Positions 45,712-55,352 of a stretch of 64,000 nt of DNA are shown here, piece by piece. Below the pieces are notes generated by a model. The model did no database searches. It was not told where the DNA came from and saw only the letters and a list, made by a program, of their open reading frames with translations. The DNA lies in the NCBI GenBank assembly GCA_028281945.1, contig JANQIW010000081.1, positions 57,212 through 121,211 on the forward strand, in the 5' to 3' direction. Position numbers and translations under genes: made by a program. Each line of letters opens with the position of its first letter. Within the stretch, counting starts at the first letter, position 1. Source of the stretch: Prochloraceae cyanobacterium PL24a_bin.78. GTDB lineage: Bacteria; Cyanobacteriota; Cyanobacteriia; Cyanobacteriales; JANQIW01.

Positions 45712-45773
45712 TGAGGATCGATAATCAATTCCTCAACAGCTTAAGTTTGATTTGCGTAATTAATATTAAACCA
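45712..45773 (+). promoter_or_regulatory. promoter-proximal repeat block, copy C
   Basis: TGAGGATCGATAATCAATTC, CTCAACAGCTTAAGTTTGAT, TTGCGTAATTAATATTAAAC: closest in sequence to copy A. It is followed by about 350 bases without a gene and then rpiA, so it may mark a third, wholly lost copy, or it may serve rpiA. Confidence 0.45.
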
Positions 45774-46125
45774 CAGATTAGAAAATAATAATACAATTTT
45801 TTTCCACACAGAATTTTTTTGTCGCAACACCACTATCAATCTAATTGTAGAAATCAAATTGATTCTAACTATAATATGGATAATCTATGATAAGTTAAAT
45901 TTGAATTTTACCAAAACTAATAATGTCTATAATCATTACCTAAATTATAAATAAACTAGTTAAAAACTAAAAATAAGAATCGAAAATCCCATGATCAATT
46001 ATTCATAATCAATTCATGATTAAATTCCCAATTGCTGATCATAGTTTTGATAGAGATGTACCATAAGTCTTTATGATAAAAGTGGACAAAAATAGATTGA
46101 AATAAAACCTTAAGGAGTAGAGATT

Positions 46126-46836
46126 ATGACATCAGCAACAGATCCTGTAGTAATAATGAAACAAGAAGTAGCTAAAGCAGCCGTAGAAAGGATTAAATCA
46201 GATTCCATTGTCGGTTTGGGCACAGGATCCACAACAGCATATGTAATCGAATTTTTAGGTGATAAACTTACCAAAGGAGAATTAAAAAATATTGTAGGTA
46301 TCCCCACCTCATTTCAATCAGAAGTACTTTCTAAAAAATACGGAGTACCTTTAACTACCCTAGATGCCATCGATCATATTGATATCGCCATTGACGGAGC
46401 CGATGAAGTCGATCCCCAAAAAAATCTCATCAAAGGAGGAGGTGCTGCTCATACCAGAGAAAAAATTGTCGATGCTTTTGCAGACCAATTTATTGTAGTT
46501 GTAGATAGTGGAAAACTTGTCGATCGACTCAATAGCCAATTTTTACTTCCAGTAGAAGTTATTCCTATGGCACTTTCCCCTGTAACCATAGCCATCAAAA
46601 AACTAGGAGGAACTCCAGAATTGCGTATGGGAGTAAAAAAAGCAGGACCTGTTATCACAGACGAAGGGAATTTAGTCCTTGATGTTAAATTTGACAAAAT
46701 TGAAGATCCAGGATTAATGGAAAAAACCATCAATAATATTCCGGGAGTTTTAGAAAATGGCTTATTTGTAGGAGTAGCAGATGTTGTATTAGTTGGTGAA
46801 ATTATAGATGGAAAACCAACAGTTAGAGAATTATAA
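46126..46836 (+). CDS. rpiA: ribose-5-phosphate isomerase A
   Basis: Interconverts ribose 5-phosphate and ribulose 5-phosphate in the Calvin and pentose phosphate cycles. The 236-residue protein has the family signatures [36 protein letters not shown] and [11 protein letters not shown] with the catalytic Asp, Glu and Lys positions kept. AAGGAG lies ten bases before the ATG. It stands alone, between the decayed PEP-CTERM locus and convergent frr. Confidence 0.96.
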   Translation: MTSATDPVVIMKQEVAKAAVERIKSDSIVGLGTGSTTAYVIEFLGDKLTKGELKNIVGIPTSFQSEVLSKKYGVPLTTLDAIDHIDIAIDGADEVDPQKNLIKGGGAAHTREKIVDAFADQFIVVVDSGKLVDRLNSQFLLPVEVIPMALSPVTIAIKKLGGTPELRMGVKKAGPVITDEGNLVLDVKFDKIEDPGLMEKTINNIPGVLENGLFVGVADVVLVGEIIDGKPTVREL

Positions 46837-46873
46837 CAGAAATAATAAACAACTTTAAACCTATACTTAGATT

Positions 46874-46898
46874 AAAAAAGGTAGCTTTTGTGCTACCT
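46874..46898 (-). terminator. rho-independent terminator of pyrH-frr
   Basis: On the minus strand AGGTAGC, six-base loop, GCTACCT is followed directly by TTTTTT. It lies 33 bases past the frr stop. On the plus strand no T run follows the stem, so it serves frr rather than rpiA. Confidence 0.85.
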
Positions 46899-46930
46899 AT
46901 AAATAGTTTAAATCTAAAAAACCCGATAAA

Positions 46931-47476
46931 TTAAACAGTAGTAATATCTTTTTCCTTTTCAGCTAAGATTTCATCAATTTTAGCAATATATTTATCAGTT
47001 AACTTTTGGATTTTATCTTGTAAATCACGGGATTCATCCTCAGAAATATCCTTACTTTTCTCTTGTTTTTTCACCGCATCAACCGCATCACGACGATTAT
47101 TGCGAATAGAAACTTTCCCTTCCTCAGCATATTTACTCGCCATTTTGGCAAATTCTTGACGACGTTCACTAGTAAGAGGAGGAATATTCAAGCGAATAAT
47201 ACTGCCATCATTATTAGGAGTCAAACCAAGATCTGACAAAGAAATAGCCTTTTCAATCAAACTCATAGAACCCTTATCATAAGGTTGAATAGTAATAGTA
47301 GTTGAATCAGGAGTACTTATATTAGCCAAAGACTTCAAAGGAGTTGGTGTACCGTAATATTCCACCATAATTTTGTCAAGTAAAGAAGTATTAGCACGAC
47401 CCGTACGAATCGTATTAAAAGCCCTCTGAGTTGCCTCAATAGCCTTTTTCATCTGGTTTTCAGTCTCATTTAACAT
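46931..47476 (-). CDS. frr: ribosome recycling factor
   Basis: Releases ribosomes from mRNA after termination together with EF-G. The 181-residue protein shows the whole family pattern: [20 protein letters not shown] near the start, [38 protein letters not shown] and the basic [13 protein letters not shown]. Its start overlaps the pyrH stop by eleven bases, indicating translational coupling. It is followed by a clear terminator. Confidence 0.97.
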   Translation of the reverse strand: MLNETENQMKKAIEATQRAFNTIRTGRANTSLLDKIMVEYYGTPTPLKSLANISTPDSTTITIQPYDKGSMSLIEKAISLSDLGLTPNNDGSIIRLNIPPLTSERRQEFAKMASKYAEEGKVSIRNNRRDAVDAVKKQEKSKDISEDESRDLQDKIQKLTDKYIAKIDEILAEKEKDITTV

Positions 47477-48188
47477 CGCAAAAACCTCCTACAATAGTTC
47501 CAACAGATTCTCCTTTTACAGCCTTAATAATATTGCCACGGACTGAGAGATTAAAAACCACGATGGGAATATTATTTTCCTTACATAAAGCGATGGCAGT
47601 CCCATCCATAACTCGTAAATCATTAGCCAAAACATGGCCATAAGTCAAGCTTTCATAGCGATGAGCATTAGGATTAACCACAGGATCACTATCATAAATT
47701 CCATCCACCTTAGTGGCTTTAAAAATCACCTCAGCATCAATTTCAGCAGCCCGAAGAGCAGCAGTGGTATCAGTAGTAAAAAAAGGATTGCCCGAACCCG
47801 CACCAAAGATGACAACCCTTCCCTTTTCTAGATGACGAATAGCCCTACGGCGGATATAAGGCTCAGCCACTTCTTGCATAGCGATAGCACTCTGTACTCT
47901 AGTAGTAATGCCTATTTGTTCCAAAGCATCTTGTAAAGTCATAGCATTCATAACTGTAGCAATCATACCAACATAGTCAGCAGTTGCTCGATCCATGCCA
48001 GCCGAAGCAGCTTTGACACCTCGAAAGATATTTCCTCCCCCCACGACGATAGCAATTTGGACGGAAGTATTAACAACTTCTGAGATTTCCTGAGCAATTT
48101 CGGCTACTACTTTAGGATCTATTCCATAGCCAAGATTACCCATTAATGCTTCACCGCTCAGTTTCAGTAAAACTCGCTGGTAACTCAT
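47466..48188 (-). CDS. pyrH: UMP kinase
   Basis: Phosphorylates UMP to UDP; bacterial hexameric type of the amino-acid-kinase fold, 240 residues. Visible signatures are [15 protein letters not shown] at the N-terminus, [46 protein letters not shown] and [20 protein letters not shown]. It forms a two-gene unit with frr, the usual cyanobacterial arrangement, and may be read from the thioredoxin-like gene 69 bases upstream. Confidence 0.97.
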   Translation of the reverse strand: MSYQRVLLKLSGEALMGNLGYGIDPKVVAEIAQEISEVVNTSVQIAIVVGGGNIFRGVKAASAGMDRATADYVGMIATVMNAMTLQDALEQIGITTRVQSAIAMQEVAEPYIRRRAIRHLEKGRVVIFGAGSGNPFFTTDTTAALRAAEIDAEVIFKATKVDGIYDSDPVVNPNAHRYESLTYGHVLANDLRVMDGTAIALCKENNIPIVVFNLSVRGNIIKAVKGESVGTIVGGFCDVK

Positions 48189-48257
48189 TCCTTTGCAGTA
48201 TCAATTTTTGTTATGTCACACATAACATAACAGTTTTAGGGCCATTCTAGATCTGAT

Positions 48258-48797
48258 CTAGATTTCAATTGGTGTGCCTACAGCCTTAATAAATTCTGGC
48301 TTAATTGATTTTCCCTGCAATAGGGCAGCAATATTTTTTTCTAAATAATTATTTTCTACTTTTTCTTCCATTTCAGCACAATCATCTATTCTACCTTGGT
48401 AACGAATAATTCCTTGATTATCAATTAAAAATACTTCAGGAGTTACTGTTACTTTAAAGCAGTTTCCAACATCTTGATTAGTATCTCGAAGATAAGGAAA
48501 ATTGAGATTTTTACTCTTCCCAAATTGTTTCATTTCTTCAAAATATTCTCCATATCCAGATTTGGCTGGCTCTGAATTAATCCCAATTAACGTAAAACCT
48601 TGATCAGACCAAGTTTCTTGAATTTTTTTTAATCTATTTATATATAAGTCTACATAAGGACAACTATTTTTCATGAATACAACTGCTATTCCTTGGAAAG
48701 TTTTTAGGTATGAAGCAAGATGATGAACCTTTTCATCAATTCCTTTTAGCTCAAAATCTGGTGCATAATTACCAATTTGAGTTTGATTTTTTTCCAT
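48258..48797 (-). CDS. thioredoxin-like redoxin (AhpC/TSA type)
   Basis: Cytoplasmic thioredoxin-fold protein of 179 residues. The core reads YAPDFELKGIDEKVHHLASY, then VVFMKNSCPYVDLYINRLK, LIGINSEP, PEVFLIDNQGIIRYQGRIDD. The active site has a single Cys (SCPYV) in place of CxxC, as in a family of redoxins common in bacteria; a second Cys at CAEMEE could assist. Substrate and partner are unknown. AAGG lies upstream of the ATG. It may be the first gene of a redoxin-pyrH-frr unit. Confidence 0.85.
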   Translation of the reverse strand: MEKNQTQIGNYAPDFELKGIDEKVHHLASYLKTFQGIAVVFMKNSCPYVDLYINRLKKIQETWSDQGFTLIGINSEPAKSGYGEYFEEMKQFGKSKNLNFPYLRDTNQDVGNCFKVTVTPEVFLIDNQGIIRYQGRIDDCAEMEEKVENNYLEKNIAALLQGKSIKPEFIKAVGTPIEI

Positions 48798-49074
48798 AAA
48801 TATTTTACCTTAATAATATTTCTTAAAACAAAAATTTCTACCTTACATATTAACTAAATTTATGTTCTCAAAGAAGTAATTAGGAATGTCACAAAGCTAT
48901 AGTGCTAAATCCACAATTAAATCCACAATTCTTGTTCTTGAAAAACTTATAATTCAAGATCCTACTTTTTAAGATAAGAAAAATTATCTATCAACAATTT
49001 AAAGATTGACTACAAAATATTAAAAATTGTAAAATATATCTATTGAAATTAATTTGTAAGACATATTTTAGATT

Positions 49075-49983
49075 ATGGCTAACATCACCTCTAATACCCT
49101 CAATTCTTCCCCTAAAACCTGGACTTTCAAAGGTTTTCCCATCTCTTATCAAAATTGTGGAGAATCCGGTCCTGCTGTAATTCTAGTCCATGGTTTTGGT
49201 GCATCTTGGCAACACTGGCGCAAAAATTTACCCGTATTAGGAGAATCTTGTCGTTGCTATGCTATAGATTTAATTGGCTTTGGAGCCTCCGCTAAACCAA
49301 CTCCGGGCATTGAGATTGAATACACATTTGAAACTTGGGCGGAGTTAATAGCTGAATTCATTAGAGAAGTCGTTGGCACTCCTGCTTTTTTAGTGGGGAA
49401 TTCCATTGGTTGTGTTGTGGTTATGCAAACAGCTGTTACTTATGGAGATCTTGTTTTAGGTATTGTTTCGATAAATTGTTCTTTAAGATTGCTTAACGAA
49501 CGTAAACGATCGCAAATTCCTTGGCATAAAAGTATGGGAGCATCAATAATGCAACAACTTTTAGGCTATAAATTCTTTGGGAATTTTTTCTTTAAACAAT
49601 TAGCTAAACCTGAAGTAGTCACCAAAGTTCTTAAACAAGCCTATGTTCGTCATGAAGCAGTTACACCAGAATTGATCGATATTATGATGAAACCCTCCAC
49701 TACTGTAGGTGCTGCTGATGTTTTTCTTGCCTTTACTCGTTATTCTAGTGGGCCAATACCAGAAGATTTATTACCAAAGTTATCTTGTCCTACAATTATT
49801 CTTTGGGGGACACAAGATCCTTGGGAACCTCTTGAATTAGGTAGAAAATTAGCTAATTATGACACTGTAGAAAAGTTTATTCCTTTAGAAGGATTAGGAC
49901 ATTGTCCTCAAGATGAAGCTCCAGAAATAGTTAATCCTATTTTAATAGACTGGATCTTAGAAAAAATCAACCATAAAAATTAA
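49075..49983 (+). CDS. alpha/beta hydrolase
   Basis: Serine hydrolase fold of 302 residues. The nucleophile elbow is GNSIGCVV with Ser110; the acid is probably Asp in WGTQDPWEP and the base His in GLGHCPQDE. The oxyanion segment VILVHGFGASWQHWRKN is typical of cyanobacterial and plastid homologues, some of which act on chlorophyll-derived esters (pheophytinase-like). The true substrate cannot be told from the sequence. No SD sequence is evident before the ATG. Confidence 0.88.
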   Translation: MANITSNTLNSSPKTWTFKGFPISYQNCGESGPAVILVHGFGASWQHWRKNLPVLGESCRCYAIDLIGFGASAKPTPGIEIEYTFETWAELIAEFIREVVGTPAFLVGNSIGCVVVMQTAVTYGDLVLGIVSINCSLRLLNERKRSQIPWHKSMGASIMQQLLGYKFFGNFFFKQLAKPEVVTKVLKQAYVRHEAVTPELIDIMMKPSTTVGAADVFLAFTRYSSGPIPEDLLPKLSCPTIILWGTQDPWEPLELGRKLANYDTVEKFIPLEGLGHCPQDEAPEIVNPILIDWILEKINHKN

Positions 49984-50325
49984 AATAATATAGATAAAAA
50001 CCAATATTAAACAAAAAAAAATTAGTAAAGTATGGAAAACAAAAGAAAAATAAATTTTAAAATGATGTCAAAAAATAAATAAACTTTTTTTAGATAAAAT
50101 TAAAATATTTAAACTAGACTTGAAGTTATGATTTTATTCCTTATCTAAACAGGATTAGAAATATAGTTATAGATAATCCTATATACTTCAAAAGCTTAAT
50201 TCTAGTCCAACTTAAAAATTGTTTCAATCTTTATCAAAAATAGACAATCTTAGGTTGGCAATTAGTATCAAATGAGTCATAACTATAGATAGGTTAAAAC
50301 ATAGTAAATTATTTCAAGTGATCTT
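49984..50325. other. 342-base intergenic region
   Basis: Very AT-rich sequence upstream of the DegT-family gene. I see no open frame, repeat or stable hairpin. It should hold the promoter of the polysaccharide/exosortase cluster. Confidence 0.4.
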
Positions 50326-51486
50326 ATGACCTCAACTCCAACTCCAACTCCAACCGCAGTAAAAGTCCCATTTGTTGATCTATCTTGGCAACACGAACCC
50401 ATTAAAGAAAAAATCCAACAGGCAATCCATCAAGTAATTGAACGGGGAGATTTTGTGCTAGGGCAAGCTTTAAAAGAATTTGAAAAATCTTTTGCTAATG
50501 CTTGTGGCGTAGAATATGGAGTTGGAGTAGCATCCGGCACCGAAGCCATCACCCTTGGATTACAAGCCTGTGGAATAGGCCATCAGGATGAAGTAATTGT
50601 ACCAAGCAATACTTTTATTGCTACCTTAATGGGAGTAATTCGAGCCGGAGCAACACCTGTATTAGTGGATTGCGATCCTAATACAGCCTTAATTGACTTA
50701 CAAGCTGCTGTCAAAGCCATTACACCCAAAACCAAAGCTATTTTACCGGTACACCTATACGGACAAATGGTATCTCCCAAAGAATTATTAGATTTTGCCA
50801 ATACTTACAACCTGATCATTTTTGAAGACGCGGCCCAAGCTCATTTAGCCGAAAGAGAAGGTTATCGAGCAGGACAAGTGGGAATGGCTGCTGCTTTTAG
50901 CTTTTATCCCAGTAAAAATCTAGGAGCTTTTGGCAATGGTGGAATGCTTGTAACTCAAGATGAAAATATCGCCAAACAAGTGCAAACCTTACGCAACTAT
51001 GGCGCACCTAACAAGTATTATCATACAGAATTTGGAACTAATAGTCGTCTTGATACCATTCAAGCTGCTATATTACAGGTAAAATTGCCCCATTTACAAT
51101 ACTGGAATCAATTACGCAATCAAGCAGGAGGTGAATACTATAGCAATTTGAAATCTTTAGAAACTTATGGAATTACTTCAATGGAAAATCAAAGTGGTTC
51201 AGGTCATGTCTATCATCTTTATGTTATTCGTATTCAAGATGACTGTAAGTTTAAAAGAGATGAAATCAGAGAAAAATTAAGTAATGAAAACATTCAAACT
51301 GGAATTCATTATCCCATTCCTTGCCACTTACAACCAGCGTATAAATACTTAAATTATCAATTTGGTGATTTTCCTAATGCAGAAGCATTATGCTCTCAAA
51401 TAATATCTTTACCAATGTATCCAGGTTTAAAATCAGATCAGATCAAATTAGTTTGTCAAAAAATCTCAAGCATAATTGAAAATTAA
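50326..51486 (+). CDS. DegT/DnrJ/EryC1/StrS family aminotransferase
   Basis: PLP enzyme of 386 residues that transaminates nucleotide-linked keto sugars for surface glycans. Signatures include GVGVASGTEAITLGLQACGI, EVIVPSNTFIATLMGVIRAG, IFEDAAQAHLAE and FYPSKNLGAFGNGGM with the PLP lysine Lys197. The C-terminal dimer and sugar segment (TGIHYPIPCHLQPAY) is present. It opens a cluster continuing with a cyanoexosortase (11 bases downstream) and capsule-type export genes, so its product probably feeds the same envelope glycan. The first codons repeat Thr-Pro (STPTPTPTA). Confidence 0.93.
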   Translation: MTSTPTPTPTAVKVPFVDLSWQHEPIKEKIQQAIHQVIERGDFVLGQALKEFEKSFANACGVEYGVGVASGTEAITLGLQACGIGHQDEVIVPSNTFIATLMGVIRAGATPVLVDCDPNTALIDLQAAVKAITPKTKAILPVHLYGQMVSPKELLDFANTYNLIIFEDAAQAHLAEREGYRAGQVGMAAAFSFYPSKNLGAFGNGGMLVTQDENIAKQVQTLRNYGAPNKYYHTEFGTNSRLDTIQAAILQVKLPHLQYWNQLRNQAGGEYYSNLKSLETYGITSMENQSGSGHVYHLYVIRIQDDCKFKRDEIREKLSNENIQTGIHYPIPCHLQPAYKYLNYQFGDFPNAEALCSQIISLPMYPGLKSDQIKLVCQKISSIIEN

Positions 51487-51496
51487 AAGAAGAAAG

Positions 51497-52429
51497 ATGA
51501 AAAAGCAATCATATAGTAATATATTTTTTAATACAAAGATACTAGATTATGCCATTCTAGGATTAATATCAATGTTATATGCCCCAATAATCTTGCATTG
51601 GTGTGATGGGTGGCTGAATAAAAGCATAGGAGTCGAACATGAATATTTTAGCCATGGTCTGCTAGGATTCCCTTTTGCAGCTTATATTGTTTGGGAAAAT
51701 AGAACAAAATGGCATAAATTACCTGATAATTCCCATCCATTAGGAGGAATTTTATTATTATTAGGAGCAATCTGTTATTTTACAGGAGTACCAGAATTAG
51801 TAAATATCTCATTTCCAATGGTATTAGGAGGACTTTGTCTCTGGTTAAAAGGATGGGAAGGCTTAAAGCTACAAGGATTTCCCATGTTATTAGTGGTTTT
51901 AGCTACACCAAATTCCATTCCATATTTGATTACCCCTCATACCTTGTGGCTACAAAAATTTATTGCAGGAGTAGCAGGATTTATTCTTTTGCAATTAGGG
52001 ATGGATGTTTCAGTGGAAGGAATTTATATATTTGTTCAGGGAAGAACAGTAGAAGTGGCTCCCTACTGTGCAGGATTAAAAATGTTATTTACCAGTTTGT
52101 ATGCAGCTTTAATGTTACTATACTGGACAGAAAATATCCGCGATCGTCAAAAAACCATCTTATTGTTGGTAGGTTCAGTCATAACTAGTGTAAGTGCTAA
52201 TATTGTGCGAAATACCATCTTAAGTTTCTTTCATGGAACAGGTAGAGATAGACTATTTGTATGGTTACACGATAGTTGGGGAGGAGATGTTTATTTAGCA
52301 ATTATGTTGGGCTTTATAGTATTATTACTCCAACAAATAGAAAAAATTAAAACTGTTAATCATAAAAATATAGAAAATGAAGAATATGAATATTCTCAAA
52401 TCAACGAAGAAAATTCAGAACAACTTTAA
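51497..52429 (+). CDS. cyanoexosortase (EpsH/exosortase family)
   Basis: Membrane transpeptidase-like protein of 310 residues with about eight helices. The catalytic triad typical of exosortases is visible: Cys191 in VAPYCAGLKML, Arg238 in IVRNTILSF and His258 in WLHDSWGG. It recognises PEP-CTERM signals, such as those of the proteins at 11569-12372 and 43719-44510, and processes them during export. The partner gene downstream points to the cyanoexosortase B type; the subtype call is from memory. The frame could start at a TTG at 51476 inside the aminotransferase gene; the ATG at 51497 is preferred. Confidence 0.88.
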   Translation: MKKQSYSNIFFNTKILDYAILGLISMLYAPIILHWCDGWLNKSIGVEHEYFSHGLLGFPFAAYIVWENRTKWHKLPDNSHPLGGILLLLGAICYFTGVPELVNISFPMVLGGLCLWLKGWEGLKLQGFPMLLVVLATPNSIPYLITPHTLWLQKFIAGVAGFILLQLGMDVSVEGIYIFVQGRTVEVAPYCAGLKMLFTSLYAALMLLYWTENIRDRQKTILLLVGSVITSVSANIVRNTILSFFHGTGRDRLFVWLHDSWGGDVYLAIMLGFIVLLLQQIEKIKTVNHKNIENEEYEYSQINEENSEQL

Positions 52430-53126
52430 AGGTGTAAAGCAACTGCCATTAGCTAGAGGAGTTGTCATTTTATTACTAATATTGGTAATTGCTATTGAAA
52501 TAATCCCTAATTATTTGAGCAAAGATTCCTTGCCTTGGAAAGATGTAGCTCAAGTTGAAAATATTAATTTCCTAAGATCTATCAGAAAAAATGGCATAAA
52601 TATTCCAGAATGGAAACGAATTCACCAAACAGAAGTGAAAATAGGACAAACAAAATGGTTAGTTCAGAGCTTTACAAAGGGAAATGAAAGTCTAAATTTA
52701 TTCATACTTCCTCAAGTTTATTACAAAAATAAGCCTGAAGTAGAGTGGACAGATATAGATGGAAGACAGAAATGGAAAACAGATTCTTTTTCTCATTTAA
52801 AATTTAGATTTACACCAGAAGGGGCATCGAAAACAACTAAAACAGTAGAAGCTCGATATTTTAGAGCTTGGAATAAAAAAAGAACTTTTGCTGTAGTTCA
52901 ATGGTATGCTTGGCCCACAGGGGGAAGTTTTAAACCATCCTCTTGGTTTTGGGCAGATCAAAAAGCTCAATTGAGAGGCGAAAGAGCACCTTGGATTGCT
53001 TTGAGTATTTTGATTCCCATTGAACCGTTAGGGGATGTTAAAGCAGTTAAACCCAAGGCTGAATCAATTGCCAAAACTATTCAAACTGTTTTATTTAAAG
53101 AAATGTCGAATTCATCTGGAACATAA
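52377..53126 (+). CDS. cyanoexosortase system-associated protein
   Basis: Protein of 249 residues with one N-terminal membrane helix (GVVILLLILVIAIEIIPNYL) and an extracytoplasmic domain. It resembles the proteins that accompany cyanobacterial exosortases, comparable in position and topology to EpsI: VKIGQTKWLVQSF, then WTDIDGRQKWKTDSF and RAWNKKRTFAVVQWYAWPTG. The function is unknown. Its ATG lies 53 bases inside the exosortase gene; a later start is not available before the membrane helix, so overlap is real. Confidence 0.78.
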   Translation: MKNMNILKSTKKIQNNFKGVKQLPLARGVVILLLILVIAIEIIPNYLSKDSLPWKDVAQVENINFLRSIRKNGINIPEWKRIHQTEVKIGQTKWLVQSFTKGNESLNLFILPQVYYKNKPEVEWTDIDGRQKWKTDSFSHLKFRFTPEGASKTTKTVEARYFRAWNKKRTFAVVQWYAWPTGGSFKPSSWFWADQKAQLRGERAPWIALSILIPIEPLGDVKAVKPKAESIAKTIQTVLFKEMSNSSGT

Positions 53127-53132
53127 TTGATA

Positions 53133-54368
53133 ATGAATTTAATTCCTATCCTAAATCGAAAAAAAATTAAAATACAAAAAATAGGAGAAATCCTAATTAG
53201 TACGATTTTATTGTTAGTAGCTCAAGCTCAAGTATCTCCAAAAAGTACTCTATCTCAAGAAGAATTTAACCAAAATCAATCACAAAATTTGGATAATATT
53301 CAAACACCTCCTAATAATAATAATTTGCCAACTCGAACATTTGGAGTCTTAGATCCTCCTCCAGAAGGCTATTCTCCTCCTCCTTTTGAAGAAGGCCCTA
53401 ATAATCGTATTAATGTATATCGTTTAGGACCAGGAGATACAGTAACAATTAACGTAATCAATTTTCCAGAATTTAACGTTACTGGATTAATCGATCCTGA
53501 AGGAAATTTAATTGTACCTATCTTAGGAAGAATATCTGCTCAAGGCTTAACTCTCCAAGAATTAGAAACAAAAATTAGTTATGAATTAGGAACTCGTTTT
53601 CTAGTACAACAGCCTGATACCATCGCCGTTTTAGCTGTTGCACGTCCAGTTCAACTTACTATCCTTGGAGAAATTAGCAGACCAGGGTTTTATACTGTAG
53701 GCCCCGGAACACCCCTAATTGCTGTATTGTTCCAAGCAGGTGGGAGTACTTCCAATGCTGATCTACGTTCAGTTGTAATCCGCCGAACTTTAGCGGATCA
53801 AACAGTTATTGAGCAAAAAGTTGATTTATATACTCCTTTACTGAATGGATCTTTTTTACCAAGGGTTAATTTACAAGGAGGAGATACCATCGTTCTTACT
53901 CGATTAGAAGTGGGAACAGATGAAGGTTACGATCGTAATCTTATTGCTCGATCCACCATTGCTCCTTTAAATATTAGAGTTAGAGTTTTAGCACCTGTTG
54001 GTAATAACATATCTTTTCGTAATATAGTCTTAAATAATGGGAGTACATTCCTAGATGTGATAGCATCTTTACCACCTGGAGATGATATTTTGATCGATGA
54101 TGATATAACTTTAATTAGATTTGATCCTGAAAAAGGTGGAATTGTCTCTCAAAGAATAGATTCAAGAGATGCAATTAATGGGGCTATTTCCCAAAATGTC
54201 TTACTCAAAGATGAGGATGTTATTGTAGTAAGTAGAACTCTACTTGGTAGAATATTTACTGCTTTTAACGCGATTACAACACCAATTCGTAGTGTTTTTG
54301 GTTTTGCTAACTTTTTTGATAATATTTTTGGTGATAATAATGGAGGAGGTGGAGGAGGATTCTTTTAA
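53133..54368 (+). CDS. Wza-type polysaccharide export protein
   Basis: Outer-membrane polysaccharide export (OPX) protein of 411 residues. An N-terminal signal segment (about 17-35) and a Gln/Asn-rich linker lead to the export domain starting YRLGPGDTVTINVINFPEFN and containing GLIDPEGNLIVPILGRISAQ. SLBB-type beta-grasp units follow (PVQLTILGEISRPGFYTVGP; LNIRVRVLAPVGNNISFRN). The tail is Gly-rich (DNNGGGGGGFF), as in several cyanobacterial homologues. A TTG two codons upstream of the ATG is also open. It works with the Wzc-like protein encoded about 1 kb downstream. Confidence 0.9.
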   Translation: MNLIPILNRKKIKIQKIGEILISTILLLVAQAQVSPKSTLSQEEFNQNQSQNLDNIQTPPNNNNLPTRTFGVLDPPPEGYSPPPFEEGPNNRINVYRLGPGDTVTINVINFPEFNVTGLIDPEGNLIVPILGRISAQGLTLQELETKISYELGTRFLVQQPDTIAVLAVARPVQLTILGEISRPGFYTVGPGTPLIAVLFQAGGSTSNADLRSVVIRRTLADQTVIEQKVDLYTPLLNGSFLPRVNLQGGDTIVLTRLEVGTDEGYDRNLIARSTIAPLNIRVRVLAPVGNNISFRNIVLNNGSTFLDVIASLPPGDDILIDDDITLIRFDPEKGGIVSQRIDSRDAINGAISQNVLLKDEDVIVVSRTLLGRIFTAFNAITTPIRSVFGFANFFDNIFGDNNGGGGGGFF

Positions 54369-55352
54369 GAGTCTTTATCTATGTTTAGAGATAATTTTTT
54401 TATCTAAAATAGATAGTATTTCCTCATATTAGTTCTTGACTACTATCAAAAATAGTAATGTTATCATTGGTTAAATAAAACTAATTATAATATACTATTT
54501 TAATCTCTACTTTTGAAGTAACTATGTCGTCTTAAAGATTGTTTTCCTAAAAGTAGTAAAAGTTAATTATATTATTAATAAGTGTACTTAAAGCTACTTT
54601 TAAAATTAATTTTTAAATTATAGTAAGTAGGTTAAATGGTGTTAAATTAGATTTTAAATTTTTTCTTATGATTTTTTTGAGTTTATTTTAAAGTAAATTA
54701 TCAAAGGTATTATGTATTTCTAAATTCATCTTCAAATAATATTGACGTGAATAAATAAACATTAATACTTAAATCTAAATTATTGTTATTTTTAACGATT
54801 AATATTATTAGTTGATCAAGTTAATAATTTGTAGCTAAAATATCTCAGAGAATCTAGAATTGTAAAAAATAAAAAAATCTTTCATGGATTTCTAAATAAA
54901 AAGGATATTGTCCAGATTTTAAGGAGAAGAATTAGAGATAATGTAACAAAAATTTATAAAAAAAAATCATAAAGACTTGAGTTGTTATAATATTTCTAGA
55001 AGTAGTAAAATTTTCTATTTCTTAAAATTGAGGTAAGATATAAGATTAATTAACTCAAATTTGATCAATTTATAGCTAGATATAAAGTAAGATCTTTGAC
55101 ATCTCTTAAGAGGAAAACTATTAGTAAGATTAAATTATCAAAAGTCATCAGATGCTAACAACTATTGACTTAGGCTTCTAAGGGAACAACTTGCTAACAG
55201 CTAGATGATCAAAAAAAGCCATGGCTTGCCTTAAAGAAACACCTCAAGAACAATAAATTTAAAAAATTGGCATCAAATTATTTATTACCAAGAAAAAGAG
55301 TAATCTAAAAGTTACAATAATTCCATTAGTTTAAAGAATTGTTATTAAAATC
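54369..55352. other. 984-base intergenic region
   Basis: Non-coding AT-rich sequence between the export gene and the Wzc-like gene, unusually long for such a cluster. I see short direct repeats (TGCTAACA at 55153 and 55191) and a 12-bp palindrome AAGCCATGGCTT (about 55217-55228), but no convincing gene, element or RNA. Confidence 0.45.

Larger units (their letters stand above)
44511..46125. other. 1.6-kb non-coding region with a decayed second copy of the PEP-CTERM locus
   Basis: It holds, in order: a 3' hairpin (44656-44698); two leader units (44788-45003); the CATGATTATTGT block (45065-45145); an ACA microsatellite (about 45226-45247); a promoter-proximal block (45277-45340); a start-codon remnant (45488-45541); a second 3' hairpin (45588-45630); and a third promoter-proximal block (45712-45773). 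No functional gene is visible. The last 130 bases include AAGGAG for rpiA. Confidence 0.75.

Noticed and set aside
49984..50325. Search for a small gene or riboswitch ahead of the DegT-family gene
   Set aside because: No frame over 30 codons with a start signal and no stable conserved structure was seen.
54244..54432. 62-codon plus-strand frame overlapping the end of the polysaccharide export gene
   Set aside because: It is mostly inside the export gene in another frame; Leu/Phe/Ile composition reflects AT-rich sequence and no ribosome binding site is present.
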